Positions 26,658-35,333 of a stretch of 64,000 nucleotides of DNA are shown piece after piece. This stretch comes from a bacterium (GTDB lineage Bacteria > Pseudomonadota > Alphaproteobacteria > Rhizobiales > Aestuariivirgaceae). The notes below the pieces were generated by a model that was not told the DNA's origin, ran no database searches, and saw nothing but the letters and a program-made list of their open reading frames with translations. How positions within the stretch are numbered: the first letter of the stretch is position 1; every line of letters begins with the position of its first letter. The stretch covers positions 82,138-146,137 of the forward strand of contig JALHQC010000005.1 in NCBI GenBank assembly GCA_022842165.1, given 5' to 3'. The position numbers and the translations under genes are program-made.

Positions 26658-27068
26658 ATGGTATTCAGCGCGACAAAATGGCTGATAATGATGCGACTGG
26701 TGCTCACCTTCGCATTCATCTGCTCGTCGCTGTCCTATTCCATGCCGACAGCAATGGCATCTAGTAAATCCATTGGCTCCGCTTTCACACTGGAACACTC
26801 TCACTCTGCAGGGAGTGAACATGGCGCAGCCCATGCTGAATCTTCAGCTTCAGAAGTAGACAAAAAAGAATGTGGTTCGGATGGACCAGCTCATAGCGGG
26901 CATAGCAAAGCCGATTCAGACTGCTGTGCAGCTGCCTGTACTGATCTGACCATACTGTCAGCTGTGGGATACAGGGAGGCTATGTTGTCTCCAACCCTCT
27001 CGATCGAAATTCCCCAGTCCGTTCTTGCAGTTGGGCCTAATCAGTTTTTGCGCCCTCCACGCCGCTGA
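26658..27068 (+). CDS. CopL-like exported metal-binding protein
   Basis: This 136-residue protein has a signal segment (MMRLVLTFAFICSSLSYSMPTAMA) followed by a His-rich part (LEHSHSAGSEHGAAHAE, GPAHSGHSKADSD) and a Cys cluster, CCAAACTDL. It ends in a Pro/Arg tail (RPPRR). This layout fits the CopL-like/DUF2946-type small proteins that open copper operons and are needed for copper induction in some bacteria. A similar protein is at 36852, also just upstream of a copper oxidase block. Family assignment is by pattern only. ATG 26658 has GGGGGCG upstream. Confidence 0.55.
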   Translation: MVFSATKWLIMMRLVLTFAFICSSLSYSMPTAMASSKSIGSAFTLEHSHSAGSEHGAAHAESSASEVDKKECGSDGPAHSGHSKADSDCCAAACTDLTILSAVGYREAMLSPTLSIEIPQSVLAVGPNQFLRPPRR

Positions 27069-27145
27069 GTTCATCGATTTACCAGTTCAATCTGGTGGCT
27101 AGCCGCAAACGTGCGGCCCTCTGAACTCAACTTCGGATATTCATC

Positions 27146-27382
27146 ATGTACCGTTTCGTCGCTGTGGCTCTGCTGCCACTATTCATTTCTGCGTGCACGT
27201 CTACGACGAGCCCTCCTGAAGTTGCGGGGTACCGATCTCCTGCAGATGCAAGCGCTGGCATTCGCAATACGCACCATCATACGCCGGTCACCGGATATAC
27301 GCATCGGAACCCAGTAGAACCTAAATCCTGGCGATGTGTGAATAATCCTGATGCTGGTTGCGAGGAGGGATCGGGATCATGA
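27146..27382 (+). CDS. Small lipoprotein of the copper operon
   Basis: This 78-residue lipoprotein has a signal peptide and lipobox (FVAVALLPLFISAC, Cys ~17), then a short mature part with THHHTPVTGYTHRNP and two Cys (RCVNNPDAGC). Its stop overlaps the ATG of the TolC-type gene (ATGA at 27379-27382), so the two are co-translated. The His3 cluster suggests metal contact. No named family was recognised. Confidence 0.65.
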   Translation: MYRFVAVALLPLFISACTSTTSPPEVAGYRSPADASAGIRNTHHHTPVTGYTHRNPVEPKSWRCVNNPDAGCEEGSGS

Positions 27383-28896
27383 AGTTGCGCCCGAAATTAA
27401 AGATGTCGGCGGTCATCTCCGCTGTATCAGTTCTTCTGACGGGTTGTGTGACTGCCGAGCAGACGGCGCTCTATTCTGATCGCGAGGCCGGGTTTTCCAC
27501 GGTTTCAGCACGGGCTTCGGTCGCTACCAAGGGCAAACAGTCGGTTTGGATACAGAACCAGGAACAGGCCCAGCAAAATGCGAGTCGTGTTCACGCCCTC
27601 ATTCACAAGAAGAAGATCTCTGCGGATACCGCTGTCCAGATCGCACTTCTCAACAACAAGGGACTGCAGGCAGCCTACGCTGAACTGGGACTGAGCGCGG
27701 CTGATGCCTGGCAACAGACAATGCTACAGAACCCGACCGTCTCAGTCGGCGTGCTTGGAATTGGAGCTCCAGGACTTGGTCTGTTCAGGGCGATTGAGGG
27801 CATGATTGCCAATAACCTCTTGTCCCTGGCAACGCAGAAGCGGCGTGTGGCATTAGCCGATACGCGCTTCCGCCAGGCTCAGATGCGTGCCGTAGTCGAG
27901 ACACTAAAGCTTGCAAGCGAAACACGCAGAGCTTGGATTACCGCAGTGTCGTCATTTGAGACGGTGACTTACTTGAAGCAGGCGCAGGCAACTGCAGATG
28001 CGGCGTCAGAACTTGCGCGCAAGCTCGGAGAGACGGGCGCAATTCCAAAAGCTGAACAGGCAAGAGAGCAAGCCTTTTACGCAGAACTGACAGGACAGCT
28101 GGCCGAAGCAAGACTTGCCGCGAAACTCTCGAAGGAAGAATTGACCCGGCTGATGGGACTGTGGGGGACAGACGTTGACTACCTTGTGCCAGACCGCCTG
28201 CCCACGCTCCCTGCTCGGCTTGCAAGAAAAGACCGCATTGAGGCTGAAGCCTTAAGGCAGCGCGTCGATTTGAAGGTTGCGAAGCTGGAGCTGGAAGCGG
28301 TCGCGCAGAGCTACGGCTTAACAGAAGCAACACGCTATGTCACCGACCTGGAACTGATTGTTGGCTTCGAGGCAGAGCGGGAGATCGAGACAGAATACGA
28401 GTTGGAAGACGGCGAACTAGTAGAGACGTCGACCAAGGAAACCACCATAACACCACAAATCGAACTTGAGTTTGTAATACCAATCTTTGACTCCGGAAAG
28501 GCCCGGATGCGCAAAGCGGAACTGTCCTACATGCAAGCTGCAAATCGTCTGGCCGAAAAAGCAGTGAACATCCGGTCGGAGGCGCGTTCTGCCTATACGG
28601 CCTACCGCTCGACATACGACATTGCCCTTCATTACAGAAATGCCGTTGTTCCTCTGCGTTCGAAAATTGAACAGGAATCACTACTGACTTACAACGGTAT
28701 GATCACCAACACCTTCGAGCTGCTCGCTGACACCCGGGCCAAGACCAACGCTGTTCTTCTGGCCTCCAACGCAAAGCGCGAGTTCTGGCTGGCTGAGGCC
28801 AATTTGTCCGCGTCGATTTTCGGCGGGGGAGGATCGGCTGGCGGATCAAGCGAGAGCACAGCAACAGTCGCCGATTCCGGCGGCGCAGGACACTGA
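27379..28896 (+). CDS. TolC-family outer-membrane factor
   Basis: This 505-residue outer-membrane efflux protein has a lipoprotein-type signal (SAVISAVSVLLTGCV) and two long alpha-helical repeats characteristic of OEP/TolC proteins: VQIALLNNKGLQAAYAELGL, DAWQQTMLQNPTVSVGVLG, FVIPIFDSGKARMRKAELSY and a C-terminal NTFELLADTRAKTNAVLLASN. The mature C-terminus is Gly/Ser-rich. CusC-type partners normally come with a CusBA pump, but no RND pump or membrane fusion protein gene is nearby. It may pair with a remote pump, or act as in copB-like roles. It is followed after 14 bases by the multicopper oxidase gene. Confidence 0.8.
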   Translation: MKLRPKLKMSAVISAVSVLLTGCVTAEQTALYSDREAGFSTVSARASVATKGKQSVWIQNQEQAQQNASRVHALIHKKKISADTAVQIALLNNKGLQAAYAELGLSAADAWQQTMLQNPTVSVGVLGIGAPGLGLFRAIEGMIANNLLSLATQKRRVALADTRFRQAQMRAVVETLKLASETRRAWITAVSSFETVTYLKQAQATADAASELARKLGETGAIPKAEQAREQAFYAELTGQLAEARLAAKLSKEELTRLMGLWGTDVDYLVPDRLPTLPARLARKDRIEAEALRQRVDLKVAKLELEAVAQSYGLTEATRYVTDLELIVGFEAEREIETEYELEDGELVETSTKETTITPQIELEFVIPIFDSGKARMRKAELSYMQAANRLAEKAVNIRSEARSAYTAYRSTYDIALHYRNAVVPLRSKIEQESLLTYNGMITNTFELLADTRAKTNAVLLASNAKREFWLAEANLSASIFGGGGSAGGSSESTATVADSGGAGH

Positions 28897-28910
28897 CATA
28901 GGAGATATCC

Positions 28911-30272
28911 ATGTTTAACAGACGTCATCTGCTTAGCGCCGGCGCGGCGCTTGTATCGACAAGTGCTTGGGCCCAGACCTCCAACATGGGCTTGCCTGAG
29001 GCTGCAGTTATGGAAAATGCTGCAACCCAGCCGCCTCAACAGCCGACAACAGGTCCAGACTATAACCCGGTTGTAACACTAAACGGCTGGTCGGCTCCGT
29101 TTCGCATGAACAACGGCATCAAAGAGTTCCATCTCGTCGCAGAGCCGGTCGAGCGTGAGATGGCCGAGGGCATGACGGCACGGCTGTGGGGTTACAATGG
29201 CCAGTCGCCTGGCCCCACCATCGAAGCTGTGGAGGGTGACAGGGTCCGGATCTTCGTCACCAACAAGCTACCCGAGCATACGACAATCCATTGGCACGGA
29301 ATGATTCTGCCCTCAGGCATGGATGGCGTCGGCGGCCTTTCTCAACCCCATATTCCGGTCGGGAAGACTTTCATCTATGAGTTCGATCTCGTCAAATCTG
29401 GTACCTTTATGTACCACCCGCATTCCGATGAAATGGTGCAAATGGCCATGGGCATGATGGGTTTCTTCGTGGTTCATCCGAAGGACCCAAAGTTCATGCG
29501 CGCCGACAGGGACTTCGTGTTCCTCCTCAATGCCTATGACATCAACCCAGGCTCATATGTGCCGAAAATCATGACCATGACAGACTTTAATCTGTGGTCA
29601 TGGAATAGCCGAATCTTCCCCGGCATCGATCCGCTTGTTGTCTCGAAGGATGACCGCGTGCGGGTAAGGGTTGGCAATCTCACGATGACCAATCACCCGA
29701 TCCATATGCACGGTTACGACTTCGAGGTGACTTGCACTGACGGTGGCTGGGTCAGACCCGAAGCGAGATGGCCGGAAGTCAGTATTGACATACCCGTCGG
29801 GGCAATGCGGGCCTATGAGTTTGATGCCAAATATGTAGGTGACTGGGCAATTCACTGCCACAAGTCCCACCACACCATGAATGCCATGGGGCACGATGTC
29901 CCGACCTTCATCGGCGTTGATAAATCGAATCTCACAAAGAAGATCCGGCGGTTTCAGCCTGAGTACATGCCTATGGGCACGAAGGGTATGGCCGACATGG
30001 GCGAAATGGAGATGCCGCTGCCGGACAACACCGTACCTATGATGACTGGATGGGGTCCGCACGGTCCAATCGAAATGGGAGGTATGTTCTCTGTCGTAAA
30101 AGTGCGGCAGGGGATCAGCGCCGGCGACTACAAGGACCCAGGTTGGTACGAGAATCCTCCGGGTACGCAGGCCTATGAGTGGACGGGTGAAATCCCCGAC
30201 TTCACAAAGGCCACTGATGCCAAGACGAAGATAACACCGCCGCCGTCCTCTGAGCAGGGCGACAACGGTTAA
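28911..30272 (+). CDS. Periplasmic multicopper oxidase (CopA/CueO-like)
   Basis: This 453-residue oxidase has a Tat-like signal (FNRRHLLSAGAALVSTSAWA) and copper-binding motifs TTIHWHGMILPSGMDG, FMYHPHSDEMVQMAMGMMGF, NHPIHMHGYDFEV and AIHCHKSHHTMNAMGH. Met/Asp-rich segments (YMPMGTKGMADMGEMEMP) provide extra Cu(I) sites. Such enzymes convert Cu(I) to the less toxic Cu(II) in the periplasm. AGGAGATATCC precedes ATG 28911. The gene is third in the lipoprotein-tolC-oxidase-cupredoxin-cusF operon. Confidence 0.85.
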   Translation: MFNRRHLLSAGAALVSTSAWAQTSNMGLPEAAVMENAATQPPQQPTTGPDYNPVVTLNGWSAPFRMNNGIKEFHLVAEPVEREMAEGMTARLWGYNGQSPGPTIEAVEGDRVRIFVTNKLPEHTTIHWHGMILPSGMDGVGGLSQPHIPVGKTFIYEFDLVKSGTFMYHPHSDEMVQMAMGMMGFFVVHPKDPKFMRADRDFVFLLNAYDINPGSYVPKIMTMTDFNLWSWNSRIFPGIDPLVVSKDDRVRVRVGNLTMTNHPIHMHGYDFEVTCTDGGWVRPEARWPEVSIDIPVGAMRAYEFDAKYVGDWAIHCHKSHHTMNAMGHDVPTFIGVDKSNLTKKIRRFQPEYMPMGTKGMADMGEMEMPLPDNTVPMMTGWGPHGPIEMGGMFSVVKVRQGISAGDYKDPGWYENPPGTQAYEWTGEIPDFTKATDAKTKITPPPSSEQGDNG

Positions 30273-30313
30273 ACCGAAGACAATGTCAAAGTAGACAGCT
30301 GAAGAGGGAACTT

Positions 30314-30766
30314 ATGAAGAAAATTGTAGCGATCCTGACGTGCTTGCTCTTAGGCGCAGGGACAGCCCATGCAGGCGGTAAAACGACTGCAGGTAAACCA
30401 GGAAAGAAGTCTGAGGTGACCCGTGTTATCAAGGTCACAATGAGTGAGACCGAAGATGGAGCGATGGTGTTCTCACCCAAGCAATTCAAGATCAAGAAGG
30501 GCGAGACCATACGCTTCGCAATCGCAAATATAGGCGCGACCGATCACGAGTTTGTTCTGGACGACCATCAGAACATGACGAAGCATAAGGCCTTGATGGA
30601 GAAGTTCCCTGAAATGGAACACGCTGATGCTAATTCTATCCGTCTTGAACCGGGTGCCAAAGGCGAAATTATCTGGAAATTCTCAACTACAGGAGAGTTC
30701 CAGTTTGCTTGCCTGATCCCAGGTCATATGGAAGCCGGCATGCAAGGCCCGGTCCTGGTTAACTGA
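30314..30766 (+). CDS. Cupredoxin-domain copper protein
   Basis: This 150-residue exported protein has a signal (KKIVAILTCLLLGAGTAHA), a basic linker, and a plastocyanin-like domain. Type 1 copper ligands are visible: His in ATDHEFVLDD and Cys/His/Met in FACLIPGHMEAGM. It probably binds copper in the periplasm and may shuttle electrons or ions to the upstream oxidase. It sits 41 bases after the oxidase gene and 30 before cusF. GAGGGA precedes ATG 30314. Confidence 0.8.
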   Translation: MKKIVAILTCLLLGAGTAHAGGKTTAGKPGKKSEVTRVIKVTMSETEDGAMVFSPKQFKIKKGETIRFAIANIGATDHEFVLDDHQNMTKHKALMEKFPEMEHADANSIRLEPGAKGEIIWKFSTTGEFQFACLIPGHMEAGMQGPVLVN

Positions 30767-30796
30767 ACTTAAACCTTCAAACAAAGGACAATATCA

Positions 30797-31078
30797 ATGA
30801 ACGTTACAAAGTACATACTCGCCGCAACAACAGTGTCGCTTATGGTAACAGGTGCGTGGGCCGCAGAGTTCACCAAGGGCGTGGTGAAGAAGGTCGATGT
30901 GAAGGCCAAAAAGGTCACAGTCATCCATGAAGAGCTCAAGAGCCTCGAAATGCCAGCGATGACCATGGTGTTCCGGACAGCAAACGACGAAATGCTGGCG
31001 TCCCTTAAAGATGGCCAGAAGATCGAATTCGTTGCGGACCGGGTGAATGGCAAGCTGACCATCACTGAGCTCAAGTAA
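30797..31078 (+). CDS. CusF-family periplasmic Cu/Ag-binding protein
   Basis: This 93-residue protein has a signal (YILAATTVSLMVTGAWAA) and a CusF OB-fold domain: VIHEELKSLEMPAMTMVF holds the His, Met and Met ligands, and the second strand region DGQKIEFVADRVNGKLTI completes the fold. CusF passes Cu(I) or Ag(I) to a CusCBA pump. No CusA or CusB is present in the window, so it may be a buffer or work with the adjacent TolC-like channel. It is the last gene of the copper operon. Confidence 0.85.
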   Translation: MNVTKYILAATTVSLMVTGAWAAEFTKGVVKKVDVKAKKVTVIHEELKSLEMPAMTMVFRTANDEMLASLKDGQKIEFVADRVNGKLTITELK

Positions 31079-31091
31079 GCCAACTGACTGT

Positions 31092-31126
31092 CGACGCCGA
31101 CGGAGGGTTGGAGTCTGCCGGCGTCG
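31092..31126 (+). terminator. GC-rich hairpin after cusF
   Basis: CGACGCCG and CGGCGTCG form an 8-base-pair stem with a 19-base loop, starting 14 bases after the cusF stop. No U-run follows. It is the likely end of the copper operon transcript. Confidence 0.45.
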
Positions 31127-31239
31127 CCTAGTCAAGAAGGATGTGCTGGTACACGACCTGCGAGACTTTGCTGAGGATCCGTTGATTTTTGCAACTTGTT
31201 CTTACGCAGCCGAAACACTTACCGCACAAGACGACATTC

Positions 31240-31440
31240 ATGAAGGCGGTGATCAAAAAAGGCAACTTAGATATGGCTCGAGCTGATCGACTTGGCATCA
31301 AGGATCATTCCTCCTCCCGCACTAAGCGAGCCATGCTCTTCGTCCGTGAGTACGGGTTACTGGAGGTCTTGAAACGCAGCCGCCAATATCATCATCAATA
31401 TCGTAGAGATTGTGACCTGGAGGCGGTGCAGTCGCGATAA
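31240..31440 (+). pseudogene. N-terminal remnant of a methyltransferase-like gene
   Basis: This 66-codon frame contains RLGIKDHSSSRTKRAMLFVREYGLLEVL. It matches the N-terminal helix of the protein at 3135-4022 (GFKDHSASRLKRALLLLREHGVLEIV) at most positions. After LLEVLKRSRQ the similarity stops and a stop codon soon follows, so the catalytic domain is absent. This is a truncated paralogue left by rearrangement. Confidence 0.55.
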
Positions 31441-31526
31441 TCTGGCCCGCGGAGTGTCGGGATCTGCCGACGTTACCTACTGATAGAGAGTGGAGCTGGG
31501 GTTCGCCACGAAAGGAATAGCCGATA

Positions 31527-32009
31527 GTGACCGAAAAACTCATCGACACGCTGAAGGTGATGTTCTCCAGTGTCTCGTGGAGAAGCGCTGCTGGAATGCT
31601 CGCGGTCTTTGGTGGGCTTAATCTCCTATGGGAAGTCGCACAGCTTCCACTCTATGATATCTGGTACGAAGCATCTTCGGGTGAAATCGCTTTTGCGGTG
31701 TTGCACTGTACCGCTGGTGATCTCCTGATTGGGATCAACAGCGCGATAGTGGCGCTGTTGTTGGCGGCTGTACTCTATCGATCGACGCACCTGTCGGTTT
31801 GGGCAATAGGTCTGATATTCGTGCTGATTGCCACCGCCTACACGATTTACAGTGAGTGGCTCAATGTTTTTATGCGGAAGAGTTGGAGCTACAGTGAGCT
31901 GATGCCAACAATTCCACCCCTCGAGACAGGTCTTTCGCCGCTGTTGCAGTGGATCATCGTGCCCGTCATCACCATCTGGATTGTTGAACTGAGGCGACAC
32001 CAGCTTTGA
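31527..32009 (+). CDS. Conserved membrane protein of unknown function (paralogue of 40100)
   Basis: This 160-residue protein has four predicted helices: AGMLAVFGGLNLLWEVAQL, HCTAGDLLIGINSAIVALLL, SVWAIGLIFVLIATAYTIYS, LLQWIIVPVITIWIVEL. Distinctive polar motifs are WEVAQLPLYDIWYEASSGEIAFAVLH (split by the helix end) and YSEWLN...SYSELMPTIPPLETGLSPLLQW. These are shared with the protein at 40100-40507. No family is recognised. It precedes the L,D-transpeptidase gene by 34 bases and is likely cotranscribed with it. Confidence 0.65.
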   Translation: MTEKLIDTLKVMFSSVSWRSAAGMLAVFGGLNLLWEVAQLPLYDIWYEASSGEIAFAVLHCTAGDLLIGINSAIVALLLAAVLYRSTHLSVWAIGLIFVLIATAYTIYSEWLNVFMRKSWSYSELMPTIPPLETGLSPLLQWIIVPVITIWIVELRRHQL

Positions 32010-32043
32010 TATCGCATTGCCTCGTCAGAAAGTGAAAGTACAC

Positions 32044-32766
32044 ATGGCTGTCTCGTTGAAACGACGTAACTTCCTCACTGCTGCGGCGGTACTCTTGGTG
32101 CTTGGATACACCAGACATGCCTCTGCCAACGCACTCTATGGCGGGGACGATGAGGAATACTTTGATCCATCACTGTTGCCGCCGGCGGAGTCTGAGGTTG
32201 ATTTTCCGATCGAACAAGTGAATCCGCGGTTGATCAAAAAGCGCTTTCGCCGCCAGATCGTTGATTTCGAGGGGGCAGAGGTACTCGGGACCATCATTAT
32301 CGATCCCGACAATCGTTTTCTGTATTACGTCATTGAGCAGGGGCAGGCAATTCGATACGGCGTGGGTGTTGGTCGCGCGGGATTTGCATGGGCTGGCAGT
32401 GCAATTGTCGGCATGAAACGCCGCTGGCCGCGTTGGGTGCCGCCCCGCAGCATGGTGGATCGGGATCCCAATGCGCTCCGCTGGGTCAACGGCCAACCCG
32501 GTGGACCAGACAACCCGCTGGGCGCCCGCGCTCTGTACTTGTTCGCGAATGGCGCCGATACTCTATATCGAATACACGGAACGAATGAGCCCCAGTCGAT
32601 AGGCAAGGCCGTATCATCCGGTTGCATACGGCTGTTGAATGAAGATATCTCGCACCTTTTCGATCTCGTCGAAATTGGTACACCCGTCGTGGTGCGGGCC
32701 TCTCATGAACAAGCTCGAGAGGTTGATCCCCACGTCAGCAATGGTCACAGCCGGCCTGCATTCTGA
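32044..32766 (+). CDS. L,D-transpeptidase (YkuD domain), second copy
   Basis: This 240-residue exported enzyme has a signal (KRRNFLTAAAVLLVLGYTRHASA) and a YkuD domain with the active site [24 protein letters not shown] (His and Cys). The DNRFLYYVIEQGQAIRYGVGVG region matches the copy at 17696. The N-terminal acidic stretch (GGDDEEYFDPSLLPPAES) is specific to this copy. ATG 32044 is used, not the longer frame from 32017. It is paired with the unknown membrane protein at 31527. Confidence 0.85.
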   Translation: MAVSLKRRNFLTAAAVLLVLGYTRHASANALYGGDDEEYFDPSLLPPAESEVDFPIEQVNPRLIKKRFRRQIVDFEGAEVLGTIIIDPDNRFLYYVIEQGQAIRYGVGVGRAGFAWAGSAIVGMKRRWPRWVPPRSMVDRDPNALRWVNGQPGGPDNPLGARALYLFANGADTLYRIHGTNEPQSIGKAVSSGCIRLLNEDISHLFDLVEIGTPVVVRASHEQAREVDPHVSNGHSRPAF

Positions 32767-32947
32767 TCTTCGTGGCGCCGTGGTGAGCTGGCTCGTCAAG
32801 GTCTTGCGAGTTCCATGTTCACGACTATTCATGCGATGGAATTAGAAGTAGCATGCTGGACTGTGAGCATGACTTGCCCCGACACGGCGAAGCCTCCGGC
32901 TCACGGAATTGGACTTCTGTAGGACTTATGTATTCCTGGGATACAGC

Positions 32948-32965
32948 CCCTTCGCCGGTGAAGGG
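32948..32965 (+). other. Small hairpin in the gap after the second L,D-transpeptidase
   Basis: CCCTTC-GCCGGT-GAAGGG forms a 6-base-pair stem about 180 bases past the gene stop. The 280-base gap 32767-33046 otherwise holds no gene that I can support, only a poorly conserved region and the promoter of the next gene (GAGGAAAG before ATG 33047). Confidence 0.3.
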
Positions 32966-33046
32966 ATCTTGAAGGAATTATACGCCATTCTGTATCTTCC
33001 ATGACTGGGCTATTCAAATTCGCTACTCAAAGGCGAGGAAAGCGCA

Positions 33047-33946
33047 ATGACAAACTCCGAACGCAGAAGAACCAGACAGCACATGCAGGTTATTCTCGTA
33101 TTGCTGGTATCTTCTCTGGTCGCAATCACGATGCTTCCTGCTCACGCAGAAAGTCTTCAGGAGATCGCCGAACATACGCACTTCCATGGAGTTTCGTTTA
33201 ATCGTGCCGGTGGCGATGCGGAGCTTCTGATCGCGACCCACCACGGCATGTTTGCGGTAATGAAGGATGGTTCCACGGCGCAGATTTCAACAACGCAGGA
33301 CTTTATGGGGTTCTCGGCCGATCCGTCTGATCCCATGAGATATTTCGGAAGTGGTCATCCTGCTGGTGGTGGGAATTCAGGCTTCCTTGAAACCCGGGAT
33401 GGGGGAGCCACGTGGTCGCGATTGTCGGACGGGGTCAATGGTCCGGTCGACTTTCACAGCCTTTCCGTCAGTGCGGCCAATCCGAAGGTCATCTATGGGG
33501 TCTTCAACGGCATTCAAATGAGTGCAGATGGAGGTCTGAGCTGGCAAGTCACCGGAGGTATTCCGGATGGCCTGGTACAATTTGCTGCCTCGTCGAGAGA
33601 CCCTCTCCGAATTGTTGCTGCAACCAAGACTGGTTTGGTGGTGAGCGATGATTCAGGAAAGTCATGGCGAAACGCTGCGTTCGACGGAGAAATCGTGAGT
33701 GCCATCCGGATTGAATCTGATGGAATAGCTTATGCATTTGTGCTCGGTCACGGATTTCTCACGAGCAACGAGTCAAGCTTCGCCGAATGGGTGCCACTTT
33801 CCAATTCTTTCGGTCAGGCAATTCCACTTCACATTGCGTCGAACTCCAAGGATCCGAACCATCTCATCATTTCCACGCAGACCAGCGAGTTGCTAGAGTC
33901 TCTTGACGGCGGCAAAAACTGGAAATCTTTTGGTCAACGGCAGTGA
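33047..33946 (+). CDS. F510_1955-type BNR-repeat secreted protein
   Basis: This 299-residue exported protein of the F510_1955 family is called a glycosylhydrolase in databases; the activity is unproven. Signal: QVILVLLVSSLVAITMLPAHA. BNR/Asp-box repeats typical of a beta-propeller are visible: SGFLETRDGGATWSRLSD, GIQMSADGGLSWQVTGG, GLVVSDDSGKSWRNAAF, LLESLDGGKNWKSFG. The cytochrome gene overlaps its stop (GTGA). These proteins often accompany copper/heme periplasmic modules. Confidence 0.75.
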   Translation: MTNSERRRTRQHMQVILVLLVSSLVAITMLPAHAESLQEIAEHTHFHGVSFNRAGGDAELLIATHHGMFAVMKDGSTAQISTTQDFMGFSADPSDPMRYFGSGHPAGGGNSGFLETRDGGATWSRLSDGVNGPVDFHSLSVSAANPKVIYGVFNGIQMSADGGLSWQVTGGIPDGLVQFAASSRDPLRIVAATKTGLVVSDDSGKSWRNAAFDGEIVSAIRIESDGIAYAFVLGHGFLTSNESSFAEWVPLSNSFGQAIPLHIASNSKDPNHLIISTQTSELLESLDGGKNWKSFGQRQ

Positions 33947-34446
33947 TAACATGGCGCCGGGCAGGAATGCCTGTCTTTTCAATTGGAGTGCTGATCCTGG
34001 GAGTGCTGGCCGTATACCTCATGCGATCCGCTTCAAATGATGGTGGCGGATTGGAGGGCGCGATGTCTGCTGCCACGATGACACGTGGCAAAATGGCGTA
34101 TGGACGATACTGTGCGAGTTGCCATGGAAAGCAGCTTCAAGGGCAAGCCGATTGGAAGAACCCTCTCCCAAACGGCCGCTTGCCCGCGCCACCCCATGAT
34201 GCCAGCGGACATACCTGGCATCATCCCGACGCTGTTCTGACCGGTATCACCCGGCGTGGGCTGAAGCCGTATGTGAACCAGGAATATGAGAGTGATATGC
34301 CGGCTTTCGAGGGCATCCTTACTGAAAAACAAATTGGCGATATTCTGAGCTACATCAAGAGCACGTGGCCAGAACGGGAGCGTGACTATCAAAGGCAGAT
34401 GACGGATCGGACGCCTGCAGACCCAGTGAAACCCGATGTCAAATAG
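33943..34446 (+). CDS. Membrane-anchored c-type cytochrome
   Basis: This monoheme cytochrome of up to 167 residues has an N-terminal anchor (VFSIGVLILGVLAVYLM), the heme site YGRYCASCHGKQLQG, and a distal Met in ESDMPAFEGILTEKQIGDILSYI. GTG 33943 overlaps the previous stop; ATG 33967, with GCAGGA upstream, is the likelier alternative and would remove 8 residues. It may receive electrons in a small periplasmic redox chain with the BNR protein. The C-terminus is charged (QRQMTDRTPADPVKPDVK). Confidence 0.75.
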   Translation: MITWRRAGMPVFSIGVLILGVLAVYLMRSASNDGGGLEGAMSAATMTRGKMAYGRYCASCHGKQLQGQADWKNPLPNGRLPAPPHDASGHTWHHPDAVLTGITRRGLKPYVNQEYESDMPAFEGILTEKQIGDILSYIKSTWPERERDYQRQMTDRTPADPVKPDVK

Positions 34447-34807
34447 CTGTCTCTCAGTCGCGCGTTCTGAGGAATCCGGTCGATGAAATCCGCAGGTCCA
34501 GTGACTCATAGTCATTTCTGATTGCGCATGAACAGAGCTGGCTGAAGGGCAGAAGATGGTCGGTAGAGCTCCGGGTCCGGTTGAGTTGGGTGTTAAGGGT
34601 GCTGTACAGATCACATTGCCGGATGGCGGTGTCATTCAGGCAAAATTCAGAGGATCTTCGATCCGGCCAGAAATCAGTCGGCAGCAGAGCAACTTTTGCT
34701 CTGGGCATCTATTGTATGTTTTGCCTGACTGTTCGGAAGGTGTATCTTTTTAATCCGAAGTGCATGGCTATCTTGTTGGCTGCACTTGTAACGTTAAAGG
34801 AGAAATT
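34447..34807. other. Intergenic region, no gene seen
   Basis: This 361-base gap between the cytochrome and the DUF305 gene contains only short frames of poor coding character. It should hold the promoter of the DUF305 gene, and its last bases supply the ribosome-binding site AAGGAG at about 34797. Confidence 0.4.
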
Positions 34808-35221
34808 ATGAAGTATAGTGTTTGTCTCATGTTGGCTGGAGTAAGCCTCACGGTTTTCGCTATCCCGTCTCGCGCTCAACAAGATGCATATCCAGCGGTC
34901 TGTCAGAGCGAGATGAAAATGCCCGCACCAACTCACTCCAGTGACATGATGAATGGCATGATGAAAGACCATCAAAAGGCGGCGATGGCGGGCATGATGA
35001 AAATGGACAGTGACATGATGCAAGGCATGATGAAGGACGATGCCGATGTTGCTTTTGTCTGTGGTATGATTGCTCATCATCAAGGCGCAATCGACATGGC
35101 CAACGTTGAATTGCAGCATGGGGACAATGCCTGGGCCAAAGAGATGGCTCAGAAGGTCATTGATGCTCAGACCAAGGAAATTGCTGAAATGACGAGCTGG
35201 CTGAAGGACAACGCGAAATGA
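34808..35221 (+). CDS. DUF305 exported metal-binding protein
   Basis: This 137-residue protein has a signal (YSVCLMLAGVSLTVFAIPSRA) and a Met-rich region (DMMNGMMKDHQKAAMAGMMK) leading into the DUF305 domain with VAFVCGMIAHHQGAIDMANV and DAQTKEIAEMTSWLKD. The HH motif and Met residues suit copper or silver binding. It is preceded by AAGGAG and is close to a damaged copy at 26146. The role is probably periplasmic metal buffering. Confidence 0.8.
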   Translation: MKYSVCLMLAGVSLTVFAIPSRAQQDAYPAVCQSEMKMPAPTHSSDMMNGMMKDHQKAAMAGMMKMDSDMMQGMMKDDADVAFVCGMIAHHQGAIDMANVELQHGDNAWAKEMAQKVIDAQTKEIAEMTSWLKDNAK

Positions 35222-35262
35222 AACTGAGTGATTAAGATTTCACAGCTGTTGAAGAAATCGTG

Positions 35263-35291
35263 CTGGCGATGTCCGAATTGGCCATCGCCAG
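35263..35291 (+). terminator. Hairpin after the DUF305 gene
   Basis: CTGGCGATG and CATCGCCAG form a 9-base-pair stem with an 11-base loop, 41 bases after the DUF305 stop. No U-tract was seen. It is a probable transcript end. Confidence 0.45.
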
Positions 35292-35333
35292 TAGTGCTAC
35301 TCCTGTGGAGTTGAGTTCCACTTGGAGCCCTCA

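Noticed and set aside
34556..34753. 65-codon frame between cytochrome c and DUF305 genes
   Set aside because: No ribosome-binding site, family match or coding-like composition; regarded as chance.
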